This document shows, one piece after another, positions 6,047-11,192 of a stretch of DNA of 11,192 bases. The number at the start of each line of letters is the position of its first letter. The stretch's first letter is position 1. The stretch is taken from positions 1-11,192 of the forward strand of contig DASWMI010000102.1 in assembly GCA_036399835.1 (NCBI GenBank), written 5' to 3'. The notes below the pieces were generated by a model. The model was not told the DNA's origin. It ran no database searches and saw only the letters and a program-made list of their open reading frames with translations. The position numbers were made by a program, and so were the translations under genes. The stretch comes from DASYML01 sp036399835. GTDB lineage: Bacteria > Acidobacteriota > Blastocatellia > Pyrinomonadales > Pyrinomonadaceae.

Positions 6047-8608
6047 ATGGACGAAAAATATTTTCCCGAAAAGATTGAAGAGAAATGGCAGCGGCGCTGG
6101 GAAGAGCGCGGCTCGTTTCAAGTCGAGCCGGATGAGACGCGGCCCAAGTTTTATTGCCTGGAGATGCTGCCCTATCCTTCCGGCTTTTTGCACATGGGCC
6201 ACGTTCGCAACTATTCGATAGGCGACGCGCTCTCCTGGTACAAACGTCTGCGGGGCTTCAACGTGCTCCACCCGATTGGCTGGGACAGCTTCGGGCAGCC
6301 CGCCGAGCAGGCCGCCATCAAACGCGGCATCAACCCGCGCGACTGGACCGAAGAGAATATTGCGCACATGCGCGGGCAGCTCAAGCGTCTCGGCACGGGC
6401 TATGACTGGCGGCGCGAGATCGCCGCGCACACGCCCGAATATTACAAATGGGACCAGTGGTTTTTCCTCAAGATGCTTGAGCGCGGGCTGGCCTATCGGC
6501 GCATGTCTCCCATCAACTGGTGTCCGAAGGAGGAAACCGTGCTCTCGAACGAGCAGGCTTCGGGCGGCGTCTGCTGGCGCTGCGGCACGCCCGTCGTTAA
6601 GAAGGATTTGGAGCAGTGGTTTATACGCATCACGGCCTATGCCGAACAACTCCTGGACGATATGAAGGAGATTGAAGCGGGCTGGCCCGAGCGCGTCCTG
6701 ACGATGCAGCGCAACTGGATCGGGCGGAGCGAGGGCGCTTACGTTGACTTTCGCATAGAAGGCACGGATGAAAGTGTACGCATCTTTACGACGCGCATTG
6801 ATACCATCTATGGCGCAAACGCCATCGTGCTCGCGGCAGAGCATCCGCTACTCGCCCGATTGCTGGAAGACTCGCCTTTAAAGACGGACGTGATGCAGTT
6901 TGTCGAGCGCGTCCGCGCGGAGATTCGCAATCGCACAACGCTCGCGGGCGAAGAGGAAGAGAAGGAGGGCGTCAACACCGGCCTTCAGGCGATTAATCCC
7001 TTTAGCGGCGAGAAGCTGCCCGTCTGGGTTGGCAACTACGTGTTGATGGAATACGGGACGGGCGCTGTTATGTCCGTCCCGGCGCATGACGAGCGCGATT
7101 TCGAGTTCGCGCAGAAATACACGCTGCCGATCAAGCAGGTCATCGCGCCCGTCACGCACGCCGAAGAGCCTGCGGGGTTCGCGCCCGAACTCGGAGTGGA
7201 CCAGTCAACGGAGATGCAGCAGGCCACGACGGATTACGGCGTGCTCGTCAACTCCGGCGAGTGGAGCGGAAAGCTTTCCGAGGAAGCCAAGCGAGAGATG
7301 GCACGCTTTGCCGCCAAGCAGGGTTTTGGCGAAGAGGCCGTGACCTATCGCCTGCGCGATTGGGGTATCTCGCGCCAACGTTTCTGGGGTTCGCCCATCC
7401 CCGTCGTCTACTGCGAAAAGTGCGGCGTCGTGCCCGTGCCTGAAAAGGACCTGCCGGTCAGGCTGCCGGAGCGCGCAGAGTTTACAGGAACGGGCGAATC
7501 GCCGCTCGCGGGTGTGCCGGAGTTCGTCAAGACAAGCTGCCCTAAGTGCACAGGCCCGGCCCGGCGCGAGACAGACACGATGGATACGTTTGTCGATTCG
7601 TCCTGGTATTTCTTCCGCTACTGCGACCCGCATCAGGAAGGCGCGCCGTTCGATAAGGAACAAATCGCCTACTGGACGCCCGTCGAGCAGTACATCGGCG
7701 GGATAGACCACGCCGTTATGCATCTGCTCTACACGCGTTTCTGGACCAAGATGATGAGGGACATCGGGCTGGTCCAGTTTAACGAACCGGTCAAGAGTCT
7801 GATGACGCAGGGCATGGTGACGAACCTCGTCGAAGGCACGAACGAGTGGAAGCGCATGTCCAAGAGTTTGGGCAACGGCGTGGACCCGGACGAGATGATC
7901 GCGACTTACGGCGCAGATGCCGTGCGTCTCTTCATACTCTTCGCAGCGCCGCCGGAGAATGAGCTGCGCTGGCAGGAGACGGGCATCGAGGGTGCCGTGC
8001 GTTTCCTGCGCCGCGTCTATGCTTTGGTCCAACGCTGGCGCGAGCCTTTGGCCGTGGTCCAGACAGCGGAGCCGGGGATGGCAGAGTTGACGGCGGCGGC
8101 GCGCGCGCTGCGTCGCAAGACGCACCAGACGATTAAACGTGTAACGCAGGATTTTGAAGAGATGCATTTCAATACCAGCGTCGCGGCCCTGATGGAGCTG
8201 GCAAACGCGCTCGGCGATTTCAAGGTCGAGCCGGAGACGGCGCGGCCTTCGGATGTTTTCGTCCTGCGCGAAGCTTTGGAAGCCTTAACGGTTATGCTCG
8301 CGCCCTTCGCCCCGCACATCGCGGAAGAGATGTGGGAGGGACTGGGCCACGCGGAGGGGCTGCTGGGGAGCGCGAAGTGGCCGCGTGCGATTGAAGAGCT
8401 GGCGCAGCGGGAAGAGCTGGAGATTCCTGTGCAGGTCAACGGCAAGCTCCGCTCGCGTATATGTGTTGCGCCCGATGTGGCCGAAGAAGAGCTGCGCGCG
8501 GCGGCGCTCGCGGATGAAAGGGTGAGGAGCTTTCTGGACGGTCATGAAGTGGTCAAGGTGGTCGTCGTCCCGCAGCGCCTCGTCAACGTCGTCGTGCGGG
8601 CCAAATAG
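6047..8608 (+). CDS. leuS: Leucyl-tRNA synthetase
   Basis: This class I synthetase charges tRNA-Leu with leucine in the cytosol. Its 853 residues are normal for a bacterial LeuRS (about 800-880). The N-terminal catalytic site has the LeuRS-specific MLPYPSGFLHMGH with the HIGH motif as HMGH (49-52). A zinc module follows (C159, C176, C179). The CP1 editing domain has the threonine-rich motif TTRIDT (248-253) and the catalytic-type aspartate D348 in VPAHDERDFEF. A second cysteine pair set is at C456/C459 and C498/C501, and DSSWYFFRYCDP follows. The KMSKS loop is RMSKS (603-607). The C-terminal anticodon-binding and VQVNGKLRSR segments are complete. The editing motif differs from the usual TTRPDT by Ile for Pro. 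The ribosome site is far (gaggag, 15 nt), but the start gives the canonical LeuRS N-terminus. The gene appears monocistronic, bounded by a long gap and a strong hairpin. Confidence 0.97.
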   Translation: MDEKYFPEKIEEKWQRRWEERGSFQVEPDETRPKFYCLEMLPYPSGFLHMGHVRNYSIGDALSWYKRLRGFNVLHPIGWDSFGQPAEQAAIKRGINPRDWTEENIAHMRGQLKRLGTGYDWRREIAAHTPEYYKWDQWFFLKMLERGLAYRRMSPINWCPKEETVLSNEQASGGVCWRCGTPVVKKDLEQWFIRITAYAEQLLDDMKEIEAGWPERVLTMQRNWIGRSEGAYVDFRIEGTDESVRIFTTRIDTIYGANAIVLAAEHPLLARLLEDSPLKTDVMQFVERVRAEIRNRTTLAGEEEEKEGVNTGLQAINPFSGEKLPVWVGNYVLMEYGTGAVMSVPAHDERDFEFAQKYTLPIKQVIAPVTHAEEPAGFAPELGVDQSTEMQQATTDYGVLVNSGEWSGKLSEEAKREMARFAAKQGFGEEAVTYRLRDWGISRQRFWGSPIPVVYCEKCGVVPVPEKDLPVRLPERAEFTGTGESPLAGVPEFVKTSCPKCTGPARRETDTMDTFVDSSWYFFRYCDPHQEGAPFDKEQIAYWTPVEQYIGGIDHAVMHLLYTRFWTKMMRDIGLVQFNEPVKSLMTQGMVTNLVEGTNEWKRMSKSLGNGVDPDEMIATYGADAVRLFILFAAPPENELRWQETGIEGAVRFLRRVYALVQRWREPLAVVQTAEPGMAELTAAARALRRKTHQTIKRVTQDFEEMHFNTSVAALMELANALGDFKVEPETARPSDVFVLREALEALTVMLAPFAPHIAEEMWEGLGHAEGLLGSAKWPRAIEELAQREELEIPVQVNGKLRSRICVAPDVAEEELRAAALADERVRSFLDGHEVVKVVVVPQRLVNVVVRAK

Positions 8609-8634
8609 ACTGGCCGCCTCTCATGATTTCCCAT

Positions 8635-8685
8635 CCCTCGCGTCTTCGCTTTGAGACGGTTAGCCTCAAAGCGAAGACGTGAGGG
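8635..8685. terminator. 21-bp hairpin after leuS, probable terminator
   Basis: Bases 8635-8655 pair with 8665-8685 without a gap around a 9-nt loop: 20 Watson-Crick pairs plus one G-U (8640 with 8680). It begins 26 nt after the leuS stop. No T-run follows on either strand, so it may act through RNA 3'-end protection or factor-dependent termination rather than as a classic intrinsic terminator. Confidence 0.65.
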
Positions 8686-8695
8686 CGCGAATCGT

Positions 8696-8711
8696 TTCTC
8701 AAGTTTGAGAA
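8696..8711. repeat. Short inverted repeat, possible operator of the phosphodiesterase gene
   Basis: ttctcaa at 8696-8702 and ttgagaa at 8705-8711 are perfect 7-bp inverted repeats with a 2-nt centre. The spacing is too tight for a good RNA hairpin but typical for a dimeric repressor site. It contains TTGAGA (8705-8710), 5 of 6 to a -35 box, but I see no matching -10 before the gene start at 8744. No regulator is identified. Confidence 0.3.
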
Positions 8712-8743
8712 GCTACGCCTTCGCGGGTTATCCCGAATAAGAT

Positions 8744-10198
8744 ATGAAAACCTTTTGGTCCAGCTTCTCGCGATGGTGCGCCGGAATACTCCCGGGCGCT
8801 CTCGTCTTGATGCTCTTTGCTGTCTCTCAAGGACAGCAGAAGGAAGAGAAGTTTCGAGTAGCTACCGGACCAACGAGACGTGTGCTCGTTATCTCGCTCG
8901 ATGGGCTGGATGCGGGCTACTTGCAGAAGCGCGACGCTTACGCTCTGAAGATTCCCACGCTACGTCGCCTGATGGCGGCGGGCGCGATGGCGCGCGGCGT
9001 CACGTCCGTCTATCCTTCTGTGACTTATCCGGCGCACACCTCAATCGTGACCGGCGCATTCCCCGCCAGGCATGGCATCAACGCCAACGAGCTTTTCGAG
9101 CCGCCCGATGCGACGCAGACCGGCGCGTGGCACTGGTTCGCGCGAGAGATACGAGTGGAAACACTGTGGGACGCGGCGGCGCGCAAGGGCTTGAAGGTTG
9201 GGATGGTCTCGTGGCCCGTAGGGGGCGGCGCGGGCGATTACAACGTGCCGGAGATTCTGGCCTTCGGTAAGCCCCTGCCGGAAACGCTTGCGTTGATGAA
9301 GGCCAACCAGCGCCCGCGCGGGTTGATCGAAGAGGTTGAAAAGAGCGACCCGCAGCTTTATCGCCGCGCGAGCAAAGACGAGCAGGACGACATGCGTACT
9401 CGCTTTGCCGAGTATATCATCGCAGAGAAGCGACCCGCGGTGATGCTGGTCCACCTTTTCGACCTGGACCATTTTCAACATGACTACGGCCCGTTGACGC
9501 CGGAAGCCTTTGCCATGCTGGAAAAGTCTGACGCTTACGTGGCGCATCTTCTCGCCGCAGCCGAGCGCGCAGGCACGCTCAGCGAGACAGCCGTCTTTAT
9601 CGTCAGCGACCACGGCTTTCTGCCCGTCTCAAGGCAGGTCCATCCGGGCGTCATACTGGCCCGCGCAGGACTCATACGGCTCAGAGAAGAGCGGAACGAC
9701 GAGGGGCGTGTGCGTGCGGCTGTGACGGATTGGCACGCGTTTCCGGTCATCACGGGCGGGTCTTGCGCTATCATCCTGCGCGACCCGCTTGATCGTGAGA
9801 CGCTCAAAAAGGTTCGCCAGCTCTTTCGACCGTCGCGCTCCAGCGCTGACGCGCAGGCCCTGGAAAGGGAGACGGGCATCCGGCGTATGCTGGAGGCGAA
9901 GGAGATACGTGCGCTCGGTGCTGACCCGAAAGCGGCCCTCATGCTCGAAGCAGCCGACGGCTATAGCTTTGGCAAAAACCTGACGGGTCGAATCATCACG
10001 GCCAACGAGCAACGCGGCCAGCACGGTTATCTTCCGACGCGGCCCGGTTATGATGCTTCCTTCGTCGCATCGGGCGCGGGCATCACGCGGCGCGGCGACC
10101 TGGGCCGTATACGCATGATTGATATTGGTCCAACCATCGCGGCCACGCTAGGGCTTCAGCTCGGCGCGGCTGAGGGAAGAGTTTTGCAAGTGAGATAA
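8744..10198 (+). CDS. Exported type I phosphodiesterase / alkaline-phosphatase-superfamily enzyme
   Basis: The 484-residue protein has an N-terminal signal segment (hydrophobic GILPGALVLMLFAVSQG, about residues 14-30), so it probably works in the periplasm or is exported. It shows the two-metal site of nucleotide pyrophosphatase/phosphodiesterases: D53 (VISLDGLD), nucleophile T94 in YPSVTYPAHTSIVTG, D242 and H246 (DLDHFQHDYGP), D289-H290 (IVSDHGF) and H427 (QHGYLP). The threonine nucleophile and the PAHTS segment favour the NPP branch over serine-nucleophile alkaline phosphatases. The C-terminal IDIGPTIAATLGL is the usual last helix of this superfamily. Length is normal and all metal residues are present, so it should be active on phosphodiesters or phosphomonoesters; the true substrate is unknown. 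No clear ribosome site precedes the ATG at 8744. It stands between two hairpin-containing gaps and is probably monocistronic. Confidence 0.88.
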   Translation: MKTFWSSFSRWCAGILPGALVLMLFAVSQGQQKEEKFRVATGPTRRVLVISLDGLDAGYLQKRDAYALKIPTLRRLMAAGAMARGVTSVYPSVTYPAHTSIVTGAFPARHGINANELFEPPDATQTGAWHWFAREIRVETLWDAAARKGLKVGMVSWPVGGGAGDYNVPEILAFGKPLPETLALMKANQRPRGLIEEVEKSDPQLYRRASKDEQDDMRTRFAEYIIAEKRPAVMLVHLFDLDHFQHDYGPLTPEAFAMLEKSDAYVAHLLAAAERAGTLSETAVFIVSDHGFLPVSRQVHPGVILARAGLIRLREERNDEGRVRAAVTDWHAFPVITGGSCAIILRDPLDRETLKKVRQLFRPSRSSADAQALERETGIRRMLEAKEIRALGADPKAALMLEAADGYSFGKNLTGRIITANEQRGQHGYLPTRPGYDASFVASGAGITRRGDLGRIRMIDIGPTIAATLGLQLGAAEGRVLQVR

Positions 10199-10311
10199 CT
10201 TTCGGGCGTTCATTCGGGCGTGCAGCTCTGTGGGAGGGACTAAAGGGAGGGCAGCGTCTAAGTTGATGTCCGGCTTTGAAATACCATGATGATGCTGAAG
10301 GGCGGGCGCTC

Positions 10312-10340
10312 TTGCTTGAAGGAGAGAGAGCCGTTAAAAT
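10312..10340 (+). promoter_or_regulatory. Possible sigma-70-like promoter for the kinase gene
   Basis: TTGCTT at 10312-10317 and TAAAAT at 10335-10340 (5 of 6 to TATAAT) are 17 nt apart. A start near 10347 would give a leader of about 200 nt containing the hairpin at 10374-10414. The -35 match is only 3 of 6. Confidence 0.28.
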
Positions 10341-10373
10341 CAATCAGCGCGTTCGAGATGTGTGTTGATGCGT

Positions 10374-10414
10374 GCGCTCCAGGGCGCTCGCTTTGCTGTC
10401 CGAGCGCGGAGCGC
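10374..10414. repeat. Strong 14-bp bulged hairpin upstream of the kinase
   Basis: gcgctcc 10374-10380 pairs with ggagcgc 10408-10414, and gcgctcg 10384-10390 pairs with cgagcgc 10401-10407. They stack into one stem interrupted only by a 3-nt bulge (agg), with a 10-nt loop. No T-run follows. It could be a terminator-like structure for the phosphodiesterase transcript (176 nt after its stop) or a leader structure of the kinase message. Confidence 0.5.
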
Positions 10415-10468
10415 GGGATTGCCGTATCTCAGTGATAGTAGATTAAGCTTGAGTAGCTACTGAAGAGA

Positions 10469-10527
10469 TAACAGGGCCGCCCTCGGATTCATCTTCCGCC
10501 TTCGTCAAAACCTGTTACGGGCCGCCC
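10469..10527. repeat. Direct and inverted repeats just before the kinase start
   Basis: gggccgccc occurs at 10474-10482 and 10519-10527, 45 nt apart, each followed by a similar tail (tcggat and ctggat). taacagg at 10469-10475 is the inverted complement of cctgtta at 10511-10517. The block ends 17 nt before the kinase ATG, so it could be a binding site or leader structure controlling the gene, or a local duplication. Confidence 0.35.
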
Positions 10528-10544
10528 CTGGATCGAGCCGATAA

Positions 10545-11192
10545 ATGAAAGAATGTCCAGTTTGTCGCCAGTGTTTCCCGGATGACGTGAATCATTGTCC
10601 GAATGACGGCGACACCACAACCTACTCGATTCCCGGCGAGCCAATCCTCGATGGTCGCTATCAACTGGAAAGGCGACTCGGTCATGGCGGGATGGGCGTG
10701 GTCTTTCAGGCGCGCCACATCTTCCTCAAATCACAACACGCCATCAAGGTTATTCTGCCCGATCTGGTCGGCAACGACCCTATGCTCGTGACGCGTTTTC
10801 GCCAGGAGGCGATGGCCGCCGCGGCCATTCATCACACAAACATTATAGCCGTCACGGATTTCGGCGTGGTTAACGGCAAGATGCCTTTCCTCGTTATGGA
10901 ATATGTTCAGGGGCGCTCGCTTCATGACATTCTGGCGGAGGAAAAAAGGTTCTCGCCGCGCCGTGCCTTAGAGTTTATGCAGGCCATCTGCGCTGGGATG
11001 AGCGCGGCCCACAGGCAGAACATCGTCCACCGCGACCTCAAACCGCTGAACATCATGGTCAAGGACCAGATGACCATCAGCGAAGGTCTCAAGATACTCG
11101 ATTTCGGTCTGGCGAAGATCAAGTCGGGCGAGCTGCTCGGCTCTTTTGTGCAGGCGAAGACGAGCGGGCTGATGGGTTCGCCCTTCTACATG
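10545..11192 (+). CDS. Zinc-ribbon Ser/Thr protein kinase (Hanks-type), 3' end outside window
   Basis: The frame from ATG 10545 stays open to the window end, giving the first 216 residues. It starts with a short zinc-ribbon-like segment: C4, C7, C10 and C18 in ECPVCRQCFPDDVNHCP. A complete kinase N-lobe and most of the C-lobe follow: glycine loop LGHGGMGVVF (45-54), ATP-binding lysine K68 (AIKVI), helix-C glutamate E88 (FRQEA), HRDLKPLN with catalytic D164 and N169, DFG with D186, and the activation-segment end GSPFYM at the last residues. It should therefore be an active PknB-like kinase phosphorylating Ser/Thr. Kinases with this N-terminal ribbon often carry C-terminal sensor, TPR or membrane parts, which cannot be seen here. 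No clear ribosome site precedes the ATG, but the ribbon starts right at the N-terminus as in relatives. The gene is possibly driven by the promoter at 10312-10340. Confidence 0.92.
   Translation, partial: MKECPVCRQCFPDDVNHCPNDGDTTTYSIPGEPILDGRYQLERRLGHGGMGVVFQARHIFLKSQHAIKVILPDLVGNDPMLVTRFRQEAMAAAAIHHTNIIAVTDFGVVNGKMPFLVMEYVQGRSLHDILAEEKRFSPRRALEFMQAICAGMSAAHRQNIVHRDLKPLNIMVKDQMTISEGLKILDFGLAKIKSGELLGSFVQAKTSGLMGSPFYM

Larger units (their letters stand above)
10199..10544. other. Gene-free stretch between phosphodiesterase and kinase genes
   Basis: No gene can be supported in these 346 nt. It holds a 9-nt direct repeat just after the upstream stop (ttcgggcgt at 10201-10209 and 10213-10221), a candidate promoter at 10312-10340, a strong bulged hairpin at 10374-10414 and paired gggccgccc copies at 10474-10527. 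The kinase start has no clear ribosome site; the bases before it are gatcgagccgataa. Confidence 0.6.

Noticed and set aside
5627..6844. 405-codon - strand reading frame covering the leuS 5' part and the upstream gap
   Set aside because: Two thirds of it is antisense to a certain leuS. The part in the gap shows no domain, membrane segment or ribosome site, and GC-rich genes commonly leave long antisense frames open.
7205..8167. 320-codon - strand frame inside leuS
   Set aside because: It is entirely antisense to conserved LeuRS motifs (KMSKS region included), and its product is His/Arg-rich without any recognisable fold.
1..11192. Apparent frequency of GGTCC/GGACC words across the window
   Set aside because: A rough estimate for this GC content gives a similar number by chance, and most occurrences fall in common codon pairs such as GTC-CAG and GAC-CAC.

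Overview
The window reads as an ordinary stretch of a GC-rich bacterial chromosome. The best guess for the host is an Acidobacteriota member, perhaps Blastocatellia/Pyrinomonadales. That guess rests on the overall gene style, the truncated Ser/Thr kinase with an N-terminal CxxC...C zinc ribbon, and several secreted proteins of unknown role; it is inference from family knowledge, since no rRNA or phylogenetic marker was compared. No tRNA, rRNA, CRISPR array, transposase or phage gene is visible.

Layout. (1) 2-712, + strand: the C-terminal part of a multi-membrane GT87-type glycosyltransferase. It converges on ilvE (branched-chain aminotransferase, 791-1879, - strand), and an imperfect hairpin lies between them. 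(2) ilvE and an M19 membrane-dipeptidase-like gene diverge from a 287-nt region that holds two inverted repeats and no gene. (3) A co-directional + strand run follows: M19 dipeptidase (2167-3444), endonuclease IV nfo (3448-4332, only 3 nt downstream), an Asn-rich lipoprotein (4360-4854), a 105-nt palindromic repeat element, and a secreted NTF2-like protein (5016-5585). (4) A 461-nt gene-free stretch has nested inverted repeats, a short terminator-like hairpin and a possible promoter; it precedes leuS (6047-8608), which ends at a 21-bp hairpin. (5) A secreted type I phosphodiesterase/alkaline-phosphatase-superfamily enzyme (8744-10198) comes next. (6) A second gene-free stretch of 346 nt holds a strong hairpin and a direct repeat, and precedes a zinc-ribbon Ser/Thr protein kinase (10545 onward) cut by the window end.

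The genes do not form one pathway. They are housekeeping genes (ilvE, nfo, leuS) mixed with envelope or secreted proteins (GT87, M19, lipoprotein, NTF2-like, phosphodiesterase) and a signalling kinase. I do not see an obvious new multi-gene system. The most interesting unexplained signals are in the intergenic DNA: most long gaps carry a long inverted repeat of different sequence without a clear U-tract, and the leuS upstream region has two identical arms competing for one complementary arm.
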